Source: Anodontia alba (Eukaryota > Mollusca > Bivalvia > Lucinida > Lucinidae). Taken from it: 64,000 nt of DNA. Shown piece by piece: positions 10,076-20,059 of this stretch. The stretch spans positions 44,561,168 through 44,625,167 of the forward strand of contig OZ024824.1 of the NCBI GenBank assembly GCA_964016985.1. Direction: 5' to 3'. Under the pieces are notes generated by a model, which saw only the letters and a program-made list of their open reading frames with translations, searched no databases and was not told where the DNA came from. Numbering within the stretch: position 1 is the stretch's first letter; every line of letters starts with the position of its first letter. Position numbers and translations under genes: made by a program.

Positions 10076-11180
10076 CACATGGTAGTGGGATAGTGGCGGG
10101 GTATTATGGTTTCACATTGGACGTCCTTGTGTCCATCCATCCAGCCAGTCGTACGTCCGTAGGTCTGTCCGTTTTTTGTTTCTGGATGATAACTTGAGTA
10201 AGCATCAATGGATTTTCACCAAACTTGGTATGTGCATTGATATTATGGAGAACTGGTTTGGGATTGCTAATGGGCAAATTTCATCAAATTTTTACGGAGT
10301 TATCTACCCGAGACACACCCATATTTTCGTTTACGGATGATAACCTGAGTAAACATCAGTAGATTTTCACCAAACTTGGTATGTGCAATGATATTGTGGA
10401 GATCTGGTTTGGGATTGCTAATAGGCAAATTTCGTCAAATTTTGACAGTTATCTGCCCGAGACACCAGCGTATTTTAAGCTTTGTGATGTCTCGCAGCCC
10501 AAATTAAATATGCAAAGCCAAATTATAAAGGGTTGTCAAGAATATTTTTGCTACAGATTTTTATAGGTGTTAAATTCTAGTGACAAGCAATCATTTTCCC
10601 CGAAATAAACCAACCTTATGAGAATAACAACCGTTATCAAATGAATTTTATTTTTTTTTTGAAGCCCCATTAAATAGTCAAAATGCCCATTCCACCAAAG
10701 GTAAAATACAGTCGACTCTCGTTATCTCGAACTTCAAAATGCCCATCAAAATGTCAAATTTTAACGGTGTTATCTGCCCAATACATGCCCATATTTTCGT
10801 TTCTGGATGATTACTTGAGTAAACATCAATGGATTTTCACCAAACTGGGTATGTGCATTGATATTGTGGAGATCTGGTTTGGGGTTACTGATAGGCAAAT
10901 TTCGTCAAATTGTGACAGAGTTATCTGCCCAAGACACCAGCATATTTTAAGCTTTGTGATGACTCACACAGCCCAAATTAAATATACAAAGCCAAATTAT
11001 AAAGGGTTGTCAAGAATGTTTTTGCTACAGATTTTTATAGATGTTAAATTCTAGTGACAAGCAATCGTTTTCCCCAAAATAAACCAACCTTATGAGAATA
11101 GCAGTCGTTATCAAATGAATTTTCTTTTTTTTTTTGAAACCTCATTAAATAGTCAAAATGCCCATTCCACCAAAGGTAAA
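10060..11180 (+). repeat. Tandem-core element (CCACATGGTAGTGGG type) with a 473-bp duplication
   Basis: The head has an imperfect stem (CCCCACATGGTAGTGGG), then GGACGTCCTTGTGTCCATCC. The ~150-base units contain GATGATAACTTGAGTAAACAT, GGATTTTCACCAAACTTGG and ATTGATATTGTGGAGATCTGG; related units lie at 24720-25090 and 48083-48770. About 10267-10735 is repeated with a 473-base offset as about 10740-11205. Conserved phrases include GACAAGCAATC and CCAACCTTATGAGAATA. Short open frames here are by-products of the units. Confidence 0.65.
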
Positions 11181-11183
11181 ATA

Positions 11184-12239
11184 CAGTCGACTCTCGTCTC
11201 GAACTTCACGGGACCTGATAAAAATGTTCGAGTTATCTGTAGTTCGAGACAACCAAATTGTGACGTCATAGGTATGACGACTGTTCGCCTCAACGTGTCA
11301 AACGTCTCTTGTTGTCTTTTAATACTCCTGCAAATTTGGATTTCCATGAGCTATAAGTAAATTACTGGTTTTCGGGTTGTGTAAGCTATATGTTATGAAC
11401 TGGTTTGGATTAGCTCCCTTCGCATAGACGACTCATAAAGAGTTGACTGGTTTCCGCTCTCCCATTAAACGCTTACAATGTTAAGCGGCAGCTGTAAGCT
11501 AGTTTGGATTATCTCCCCTGGCATAAATGAACCATCTCAGCACGGCAAACATCCTGCAGAGAAAGCTCGTTATGAACCGTCTCATCTGGACCTACACTAT
11601 TTGTGCGGGTATCCGTACCAGTCTACAGGGTCGGAAGGGTTAACATCGGTACCCATGTGTGATTAGTCTATTTGAGGCCGTGCACAACTCCTATTAGAAG
11701 ACTGTGCGACTGTCAAAGACTCGGATCAGCCTGCACGCCCACGAATTTTCCACGTATGAGCCTTATCTGGGCTTACCAAAGAGCATCGCCTGACCAAAGA
11801 GTAACAAGCGAAGATTCAGACTTAGCTAGCCTGATCAATACAGGCTGATCTGAGTCAGAACCTGTCGCGCACTGACTTTTCTTGAAGACGCTATGTCATT
11901 CAGACGGACGGTACTCAGTAGTGAAGAGCATATCTAAACAATAAATTAAAGAAACTTCGTTGATTAATCTTCCATAACATTATTCTTTTTATCTTACAAA
12001 CCAATGGCACGAGGCGGTGTTGAGTGCCGCGTGTCAAACCCGACTCGACACGCATGTGATTTCATAATTACGGATTTTAGACATTGTTTGTGTTGTTCGT
12101 AATTACCTGGACAAAGGGGAAAATTAAAATATTGATTTATTTATCAATGACCTATTATGATTTTCATTAACTGAGAGGCAGGCGGCGCCGCATCTTACAT
12201 AGGATTAAGATAAGAGGGGTCGAGATAACGAGCCAACTG
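11184..12239. mobile_element. pogo-like non-autonomous DNA element
   Basis: The left end is CAGTCGACTCTCG and the right end is the complement of CAGTTGGCTCGTTATCTCG, with TA on both sides (11182-11183 and 12240-12241). TTCGAGTTATC and CGAGATAACG are the type of subterminal sequence seen in pogo/Tigger-like MITEs. At 1056 bp it contains no recognisable transposase. The class assignment rests on the ends and the TA target. Confidence 0.6.
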
Positions 12240-12289
12240 TATTCAATTGTCCATAACTTTCTGAATTCTCCACTGAATTGGATCAGATG

Positions 12290-12427
12290 TTTCAAAATTC
12301 ATTGTTTGTAAAGTTCTCTACTTTAAAGCATGATACTCTTTCAGGTTGCATGATCAAATGTTTCAAAATTCATTGTTTGTAAAGTTCTTTACTTTAAAGC
12401 ATGATACTCTTTCAGGTTGCATTCCCC
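12290..12427. repeat. 71-bp tandem duplication
   Basis: Two almost identical 71-base units run from TTCAAAATTCATTGTTTG to TCTTTCAGGTTGCAT, at 12291 and 12362. The following 12430-12620 is TAGGGTTAGG-rich and noncoding. Confidence 0.8.
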
Positions 12428-12659
12428 TTTAAAAGTAGTTTATAGCTAGATTTTAGTTAGGATTAGATTAGGGTTAAGGTGTAAGATAAGGGTAGTTTTA
12501 GTTCAGAGTTAGGTTGAGATTAGGAGTAAGTCTAGATCTAGGGGCAAACATATCCACTATTTTAACTGCTTCTGAGCAGTGCTTCAGAATATTGCTAGGG
12601 CTTTCATTGTTGGATTGGAATTCATGGTTATATAAAGTTAGGAAGAATAGCATTGATTA

Positions 12660-15100
12660 TGACCGCCTTCCCACCCCCTACCGAAGAGTGGGGTGACATA
12701 CTCTTTTTGGGACGGATCCCTTTGGCGTCCGCATAAAACTTCTTGTCCACTCTGTAGCCACACTGAAGCCTTTGAATACCCTTGGGAATATTTTGATGAT
12801 ACTTGGTAGAAATGCAGAACAGGATGACATGTTATGTACAAGAATTGTAACTCAAATACCTTTTGGAATATTTTGATGGTACTTAGTAGAAATGTAGAAC
12901 AGTACGAGACGAAATGTCCCATACAAGAATGACAACTCTGCCTTTCTTACTTTTGGCCTTATCTCCCTTTGTTATATTTGACAGTGATTTTGCATTGATT
13001 TGTCCGCTCTGTAAGTCAAATACCCTTTGGAATATTTTTATGGTACTTGGTAGAAATGTTAGACAGGATGAGATGACGTGTTGTGTACAAGAATGACAAC
13101 TCTGGCTTTCTTACTTCTAGAGTTATTTGACAACTCTGGCTTTCTTACTTTTGGAGTTATGTCCCTTTTTTTTTGTTTGAAATAGATTTCGTGTCCACTC
13201 TGTAACTTGAAAACCCTTTGGAATATTTTGATGGTATTTGGTAGAAATATAGAAGAGGACTAGACAACATGTCGGGTACAAGAATGACAATTCTGCCTTT
13301 TGGTGTTTTCTCCCTTTGTTATACATGCCAGTGATTATGCATTGATTTTGTGTCCACTCTGTAAGTTGAATACCCTTTAGAATATTTTTATGATACTTGG
13401 TAGAAATGTAGAACAAAACGAGAGGGTGTGTCGTGTACAAGAATGACAACTTTGGCTTTCTTTCTTTTAGAGTTATCTCCCTTTGCTTTGTTTTTTAAAT
13501 TGATTTCATTTCTGCTCTGTAACTTGAATACCCTTTGGAATATTTTGATGGTATTTGGTAGAAATGTAGAATAGGAGGAGACTTGTCACATACAAGAATG
13601 ATAACTGCCTTTCTTACTTTTGGCATTATCTCCTCTTTGTTAATTTGACAGTGATTATACATCCATTTTGTGTCCACTCTGTAAGTCTAATACTCTTTGG
13701 AATATTTTTATGATACTTGGCAGAGATTCTGCTTGGCCAAATTGCATTTCGGACATTTTGTCCAGTCAGCACTCTCCCTGTTCGGACATTTTAAAATATT
13801 TCTGGACAAATGATGAAAGTATATTTCAAAGTTTATTTTTGAACATATAACTAAAACAAACACAAATAATATATTTGTAGTGATCATCTTAGACATTCTT
13901 AACTGCCTAAACACTTTACTACCAGTACTATGTTCTTCTGAGTTCAACTGCGCAACCTTCAGGATACCTGTTCAACTTTCAGGATAAAAATTATCCAGTC
14001 AATGATTATCCGATATCAAGGCTGCTAGGCTGTTTCAGTTAGACTAAACTAGTCATATTTTACAAGTCAAAAGCTGAGTGTTAGCCATTTTTGCTGGAAG
14101 CTATGCTTAACTTGCTTCTTTGTTTCACTGGAGGTGGGTTGAGTACTGTTTTCTGGTTCATCGGTTTTTTTTCCGATTGTCTTGCGGTTCTGACTCATCG
14201 TTTGCCGACTCGGACGGGACAGACTTGGACTGTTGAGTGTAGAACGCGAGTTTTCTTTGTTTAAGTGGGAGCATTTTTCATGGATCGTCGCCGCACTTTG
14301 ATTTTTTTTTTCTTCCCGATCGCACGCCCTCAATAAAGGGAAACAGAAAGTAGAATCGAAGGGAAGCTACTCGATATGAGATTTCTTCAGCCAGTCAGAA
14401 AGTTTTTAACAATACTGGGGATGACCGGTTGCCAAAGGTATTCAGTGTTTTTTTTTTGTTTTTTTTTTGTCGGCAGAATTTTGATAACCCGTCTGGCAGT
14501 TGTCACATGCGCCAGTAATCTGACCAATCAGACTGTTTTACTGACTGTCTGCTTTTTGTATACATCACAAGAAAGAAAGATAGACGGAAAACTGCGATCG
14601 CCAAAAATGATGATCGGACATTCTGTCCTGCCAGGCAAGCGAAGTTTCTAACATCCAGATTTTTTTTTTCGGACTATGTCCGATGTGCGATGTCAAAGTG
14701 AATCACTACTTGGTAGAAATGTGGGACAGGTTGAGATGACATGTCAAGTACAAGAATGACAACTTTGGCTTTCTTACTTTTGTAGTTACCTCCACTTCTT
14801 CTTTGAATTTGATTTTGTGTCTGCTCTGTAACACAAATACCTTTTGCAATATTTTGATGATACTTAGTAGAAATGTAGAACAAGGCAAGATGACATGTTG
14901 GGTACAAGAATGACAACTCTGGCTTTCTTACTTTTGAACTTATCTCCCCTTCTTCTGTTTAAATTTGATTTTCTATCCGCTCTGCAACTCGAAAAACCTT
15001 CACAGATTTTGTGATGATAGTAAAAATGTACAACAGGATGAGATGACATGTCACCTACAAGAGTGACAACTCTTGCGGGGTTGCCTTTTCTAGTTGTATC
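12660..15100 (+). repeat. Tandem-core repeat, about 165-base units, split by an insertion
   Basis: Roughly ten units contain GTCCACTCTGTAA, CCCTTTGGAATATTTT, GGTACTTGGTAGAAATG, TACAAGAATGACAACTCTGG and CTTTCTTACTTTTGGAGTTA. The array is interrupted from about 13727 to 14706 and then resumes at ACTTGGTAGAAATGTGGG. Minus-strand open frames with repeated FLYPTC/FYISTKYH phrases are translations of the units, not genes. No clear 3' terminus was identified. Confidence 0.7.
13727..14706. mobile_element. Possible DNA element inserted in the tandem array
   Basis: The sequence between two array units is unrelated to them. Its ends carry GCATTTCGGACATTTTGTCC at the left and a roughly complementary GGACTATGTCCGATGTGCGA at the right. 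No clean target duplication or transposase could be seen. The exact borders are approximate and the class is unknown. Confidence 0.35.
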
Positions 15101-15357
15101 TTGGAGGCCACAAGAGTGACAGGAGTAATTATTTTAAGTATTTGGACCCTTGAACTTACCATAAGTTCTCATAGCTCCAGATAAAAGGGTATCTACATAT
15201 TTTTCTTATTTTTCACAAAAACATGTTGTAGGTACTTTATAGAAGAACCTTGTGGAGGCGCTAGTAATGAGTAGTACAACATATGTTTTCATGGAGAAAT
15301 AAAAAAATATCAGAATTTTTTAACAAAAAAACATCTTATCTTAAACAAAAATTTAGC

Positions 15358-15660
15358 CGGTCTCAGTGGCTCAGTAGGATGCGCATCTAACTGGTGATCA
15401 GGAAGTTGCGGGTTCTACCCCTGCTTTGTTGGCAACATTCTTTTGTGGAGATTGATCATGAAATATTTTCTGTGGTTATTCTCTCCCTTCGGCTGATTCA
15501 AGAAGGGCAGCTGTCAGTCACTGGCTTAAGAATGTGCACAGTACTGGTTCACCGTTTAGAGGACTCAGTCTGTCCAGTAAAAGGGTGGTTAGGTAAACTG
15601 ATCGCGCTCTACATGATCCCATTGGGTTGACTGGATGGTAAAACTTCAACACAAACAAAC
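15358..15660 (+). mobile_element. Full-length tRNA-derived SINE
   Basis: This is the same family as 8441-8743: GGTCTCAGTGGCTCAGTAGGA head, B-box-like GGGTTCTACCC, CAACACAAACAAAC tail. It is flanked by AAACAAAAATTTAGC (15343-15357) and AAACAAACATTTAGC (15664-15678), a 15-bp duplication with one mismatch. Confidence 0.85.
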
Positions 15661-15695
15661 AATAAACAAACATTTAGCAAGCCCATTTTAAATGT

Positions 15696-15938
15696 TTAAC
15701 CCTTAAGCTGCCAATCACAACAATTGTCATATGCTTTGTCATCTGCTTGTCATTTTAAAAGTCATTTTTGCAAAAAGTGTGGACCTTGATTAGACTGCTC
15801 GTTTAGGAGCAGTCTGATCAGGGTCCACACTGTTTGCCTGTATGCAAAAAGAGGTTTGAAAAGTTTGCAAGAATATTCAGCAGGCGACAAACAGACGACA
15901 TTTTCAGATGCAGGTTTTCTTGGCGCTTTAAGGGTTAA
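15696..15938. mobile_element. TTAACCCTT hairpin MITE, long type
   Basis: The ends are TTAACCCTTAA and TTAAGGGTTAA. A long central hairpin has stem GTGTGGACC(T)TGATTAGACTG and its complement around GGAGCAGTCTGATC. A near copy lies at 25551-25795. Both are about 245 bp and flank RPS4: one just 5' of the first exon found, the other in the last intron. Confidence 0.75.
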
Positions 15939-16068
15939 AAGGTGTATCCGGAATGGTAAACCCTTAGTAACAAGTTGAGCTGCTTCTACTCAGCTTACAC
16001 AGCCATTTCAGTCCATTTTCAGTGTGTTTACTGTTGCCAAACATAATTGTTGTCTTTCTTTCTTACAG

Positions 16069-16166
16069 ATGTCATCACTATTGACAAAACTGGAGAAAAC
16101 TTCAGACTGTTGTATGATGTGAAAGGTAGATTCACAGTCCACAGAATAAAACCAGAAGAGGCAAAG
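16069..16166 (+). CDS. RPS4: RPS4 exon: [20 protein letters not shown] segment
   Basis: After a TTTCTTTCTTACAG acceptor, the exon completes an aspartate codon begun in the previous exon (its G lies outside). It continues through [20 protein letters not shown] to PEEAK, then a GTAAAT donor. The residues correspond to the middle of eS4, following the S4 RNA-binding domain. eS4 binds rRNA in the 40S subunit body. The reading frame is intact across all 98 bases. Because the exon starts mid-codon, at least one upstream coding exon must exist. Confidence 0.92.
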
Positions 16167-16614
16167 GTAAATGTTCCAGCAGACTGCAAATGGTGTTGCC
16201 CCAGGTTGGATGCTGCAGAATGCAGCATCTGATCTTGATCTACAGTTTCCCACTCATTTGGCAGTTTTTAAACACAGCAGGTAAACATATGGACTCAACA
16301 CTTGTCCAAATTTTACGACAAGTATGGTAATGAGTATCTTGATAGTTTGGAGTAAATAAGGCAGATTTCTTATGAGAAAAAAAAACATGATGATTGACTA
16401 GACTGATGCCCACGCACAGCTGTTTTCCCAAATAAACTTCCATCCATTGATATACAGGTCATAAACTGACATCAAGGTAAAGTCCATAATTAAACTGCTC
16501 CCTTGGATGAAGACTGATGAATAACAAGTTATGAAAATAGCCTAATATATTCCCCTGTCAGTATAGATCACTATGTACCTTGCGAAATAGTATGATTGTT
16601 TGTATATGACCATT

Positions 16615-16828
16615 TTAACCCTTGTCATGCTGAATAGATTAAAATGCCTTGCCCACTTCTAATTCCAAGCCAATCAGATTACTTGATCCAGGTTGTTGAT
16701 ACAAATTCACATAGTTAATGGCAAACAGTGCAGATCCAGATCAGTTGGCTTCTTGAGAAGCCAACTGATCTGGATCTACACTGTTTGCAAAAGCAGAATG
16801 TATCCGGGTTCAGCAGGACAAGAGTTAA
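16615..16828. mobile_element. TTAACCC hairpin MITE, short type (RPS4 intron 1)
   Basis: It starts TTAACCCTTGTCATGCTGAA and ends CAGCAGGACAAGAGTTAA. The central hairpin pairs CAGATCCAGATCAGTTGGC with its complement. Sister copies are at 51162-51373 and 51385-51596. Confidence 0.75.
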
Positions 16829-16839
16829 TTGTTATTTCT

Positions 16840-17035
16840 TTTCTCGGGGAAGCGTTTTGGTGACTTGAGTGGTCAGCACTCATTACTTCAGATAACGAGG
16901 TCCTGGGTTGAAATCTAACTGGACGTGTTATTCAGTCCGTGATTGTATGGCCTTCCATTGTCCTCCTTCCTTTGTCTCAGTATGACTTAAATGTTGAAAG
17001 GGACCTAAAACACTAAATCCTCATCATCTTTTATC
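16840..17035 (+). mobile_element. tRNA(Leu/Ser)-like SINE, old copy
   Basis: An A-box-like GGTGACTTGAGTGGTCAG and a B-box-like CCTGGGTTGAAATCTA precede a body ending GTATGACTTAAATGTTGAAAGG and AAACACTAAATCCTCATCATC. Related copies start at 18607, 23753 and 53521. It is a SINE head, not a functional tRNA gene. Confidence 0.65.
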
Positions 17036-17218
17036 AGGAAGGATTGGTTCCTTTTAAAGGTGACACAAAAACTTCCACCATATAACTAGAATACAATCTC
17101 TGGGATGAAACTGCAGTGACTCCCAGTGAGGCAGCTCTTTGAAAAGGGTATCAGTGCCCAGTGTCAAATTCAGACAGTGCCACAACTTGCCAGCATGTTC
17201 TACTCTAAATTGTTTAAC

Positions 17219-17305
17219 TGCTTAGAGGACAGTAAAAGTGTGACTACGCTCGATATGACCCCATTGGGTTGACTGGGCCGTAAAACTTCAACACAAACAA
17301 ACAGC
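17219..17305 (+). repeat. SINE 3' tail fragment in RPS4 intron 1
   Basis: TGCTTAGAGGACAG is followed by ATGACCCCATTGGGTTGAC and CAACACAAACAAAC, the 3' end of the GCCGGCCTCGGTGGC family. The rest of the intron (17306-17825) is AT-rich with no other recognised element. Confidence 0.75.
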
Positions 17306-17825
17306 TGCAGCAGACATTTTTTTTTTTAAATGTTCAGAGAAAATAAGTTTTAACGTGAATTATCTGCTGAGTGAACAGTTAACAAGTTTTTTATTTTCTC
17401 TGAAAAAAAAAGAAGAAGATTAGAATGTTATCTACCACAATTTTGCTTTAATAGCAATTTAAGGCTTAAACATATTATCTTTTGCAAACAGACATCTCAT
17501 CTTAGATAAGTGATACCTAGATAAAATTTCTCCTTGTAAGCATATTGTGTAAGGGCTTTCAAAAGGGTGAATTAATAAGAAAAGTACCAATATGTTAACT
17601 GGGGAAAGAATACTTTATTCTAGGGTAATGTCTAATGTATGTGTACTATATCAAATCTGGGAAAGAAAACCGTCCAACAATTCTAAAATTTTCTGTCCAT
17701 CTGATAGACTGTAAAGTCCACACCCAGTGCAGTACATGCACCGGCTCTTTACTTAATGACAGTAAAAGTTGTGAAAACAAGCACATGCCGAGTATGCCAC
17801 ATGTAATATTTCGATTTTTTTCCAG

Positions 17826-17997
17826 TACAAACTTTGTCGTGTGAGAAGACAGGAGGTTGGTCCAAAGGGAGTCCCCTTCGTTACAACTAGTGATGGAAGA
17901 ACAATCCGTTACCCTGACCCACTGGTGAAAGTCAATGACACTGTCATGGTGGACATTACAACAGGAAAGATTAAAGACTTTATCAAATTTGACTCTG
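17826..17997 (+). CDS. RPS4: RPS4 exon: [20 protein letters not shown] segment
   Basis: After a TTTTTTTCCAG acceptor the exon reads YKLCRVRR..., [18 protein letters not shown] and [11 protein letters not shown], and ends with the first base of a glycine codon before [20 protein letters not shown] and KI.DFIKFD are hallmark segments of eS4 and belong to its central domain. The frame is open throughout. The segment [18 protein letters not shown] is somewhat diverged from the vertebrate counterpart, with the same length. Confidence 0.95.
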
Positions 17998-18094
17998 GTA
18001 GGCATGCTCTTGTGATTCCATCTTCGTATGTTTTCTGTTTGTTTGCTTGAAGATTTATTGTGAATGTTCAGCCATAACACTTTAGGAGTTTATA

Positions 18095-18222
18095 CTGATA
18101 CTTTTCTTATTCCTCCATAAAGACACATTATGGGTAGTCATTAGAAGTGTCTTAGTTAGGCACTTCTGATGTGTACCCACAACATGCATGTATTTTTGCG
18201 TGGAGCAATAAGAAAAAATATC
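18095..18222. repeat. Palindromic MITE (ATTAGAAG...CTTCTGAT type)
   Basis: A short palindrome, GTCATTAGAAGTGTCTTAG with TTAGGCACTTCTGATG, is framed by TTCTTAT...ATAAGAAAAAATATCAG arms. The same layout appears near 22450-22560, 22668-22790, 33000-33090, 52170-52265 and 62300-62420. Confidence 0.6.
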
Positions 18223-18223
18223 A

Positions 18224-18448
18224 GGGCCCAGTTGTTCAAAGCGTCGTTAGCATAACGAGCTCGTTAAGGGCCATTTCGTTAAGTATTTTAGCAGATTCAA
18301 TATACAATTTTCTGAAATTTTTTGCTGAAAAAATGTGAGTAGCTTTTGCAGTGCAAAAGCTACTCACAATTTTTCAGCAAAAAATTTCTCGATGTAAGTT
18401 TTAACGAATCGTTAACTAACGACGTCATTAGCTTTGAATAACGGCCCA
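18224..18448. repeat. Palindromic MITE (GTTGTTCAAAGCGTCGTTAG type)
   Basis: Arms are GGGCCCAGTTGTTCAAAG at the left and GCTTTGAATAACGGCCC at the right. The long inner stem is TGAGTAGCTTTTGCAGTGCA with its complement, and TTTTGCTGAAAAAAT pairs across. A second copy is at 52635-52876. Confidence 0.8.
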
Positions 18449-18532
18449 GTTCTTTTGGGGTTGAAAAAGCAGCTAATCTAGTGCAAAAGAGAAAGAAAAA
18501 TATTGATGCTTTCTGTTTTGGGGTGAAAAAGT

Positions 18533-18572
18533 TGGAGGGGGGGCGGGGGGGGGGGGGGGGGGGTGGGGGGAG
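18533..18572. repeat. G-rich low-complexity tract
   Basis: Almost uninterrupted G over about 35 bases. The minus-strand proline-rich frame across it is an artefact of the tract. Confidence 0.9.
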
Positions 18573-18606
18573 CATTTTGATTTTGCTTTGTTCGTTTAGT
18601 CATGAA

Positions 18607-18794
18607 GCGTCTGGGTGGCCGAGTGGTTAGTGCTCCCGGCTTTGGATCACGACGTCCAGGGTTTGAATTCCGCTGGAGGCGGGATTCAGCCCATGACTGC
18701 AGTGCTTCATTGCACAGAGCCTTTCATTTCGGCTGGATTTGACTTTAAAAATGTTGAAAGGGAAATAAAACACCAAACTATCACCGTACATGAT
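18607..18794 (+). mobile_element. tRNA(Leu/Ser)-like SINE, cut at its 3' end by a hAT-like insertion
   Basis: GGGTGGCCGAGTGGTTAGTG (A-box) and CAGGGTTTGAATTCCG (B-box) are followed by the family body with AAATGTTGAAAGGG and AAACACCAAACTATCA. The tail runs into ATCTTAAC, the target duplication of the next element. Confidence 0.8.
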
Positions 18795-18802
18795 ATCTTA
18801 AC

Positions 18803-19028
18803 CAGGGCTCTGGAAATTTTGAAATCTGAATCGGTCCAGCCGATGACGTCATCAATGAGCCCATTTCCAAAAAAAAAAATATGTGTATATCACCTGTCAC
18901 GAAAACTAATGACAATTGGCAGTCCTATAACTCCTTTTAAATAATACACCTCAGCTCCGTTATATGACGGAAGTCCGGGTACAACGAGCATGATCAAAGC
19001 TGGCGTCATCAATAAATACAGTCAGGTA

Positions 19029-19069
<41 letters not shown>

Positions 19070-20047
19070 TTTTGTTATTTCCACCTCCGCTGGGTTTTCC
19101 TAAACTATTTATAAACAACTGATTCCCGTCTTGTATAAGCGCGAAGACGGCGGGAAACAGGAGAGACGGAACGAAACGACTTTCATGGACCTAATTAGGT
19201 CTAATAAAAAAGGCCTGCGCCACGGGCGGTTTTGCAGTTTTCTGTGTTTCAAGATTTAATCAGACTGCTTAAATTGTAAGCACTGACCAATCTTGCCTAG
19301 CGCAAGTGGTGCATTACTTATTTTTACTGTGAAATCTACCTTGAATTATACTCGCGTGTTACGGCAATCAACAAAAAAAAAAAAAAAAAAAAAGCAATCA
19401 ATTATACCCAGATCAGACGCTGTTGTATGTGACATCTGATCAGGACGTACACGGTTTGGGAATTCATTTATCGAATCTGGGACCGACAAACCGTGTTGAT
19501 CAAAACAAAAAAGAAGAGGAAGAAAACGGGTGCGTTCAAGCGGTGCATTCTTTTATCACTCTCAGTAAAGCGACCTTTGATCTTTTGGACACGCCGACTG
19601 CACCTGGATGTTTTGCAGTCTCGGTGTATTCACACGTGTCACACAAACGGATTAATTATCAGACTACCGTTACTGATGATTCGTGTTAATCGCTTGTTTA
19701 CTGCACAAAGGTCAATGAAGTGTTGATTTTTTGACAATGTTTGGATAATGACGTAATTAAATTGTGCTGCGGTAGGTTGCCGTTATTCAGCTGTCTCTCC
19801 AATTTACATGTCAAATGACCGTTTAGAGCCTTTTAACTACCATAATATCGCATTTAAAAGGTGCGCGGACGTTGTCAGTTTGGAAAGACTTGACCGTTTG
19901 TGATTTTTTAGACATCATTGATTTGTGAAAATTGGTTGGTTTGGGAAATGTTGGACCGATTTATTAGCGTTTTGGGGTGTTTGAAATCGGTCCAGAATTC
20001 CTAATTTCGGTCCAGACTGGCTATTTTTCCGGTTTTCCCGAGCCCTG
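18803..20047. mobile_element. hAT-like non-autonomous element in RPS4 intron 2
   Basis: The ends are CAGGGCTCTGGAAA and the complement of CAGGGCTCGGGAAAA. A perfect 8-bp duplication ATCTTAAC flanks it (18795-18802 and 20048-20055). Subterminal TCGGTCCAG motifs occur near both ends. It has two A-rich runs (19027-19066 and about 19373-19393). No transposase was recognised; short frames at 19423-19726 have no family resemblance that I can see. Confidence 0.85.
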
Positions 20048-20059
20048 ATCTTAACGGTA

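Noticed and set aside
17646..18080. 144-codon minus-strand open frame
   Set aside because: It is the antisense shadow of the RPS4 exon at 17826-17997 and has no recognisable family features.
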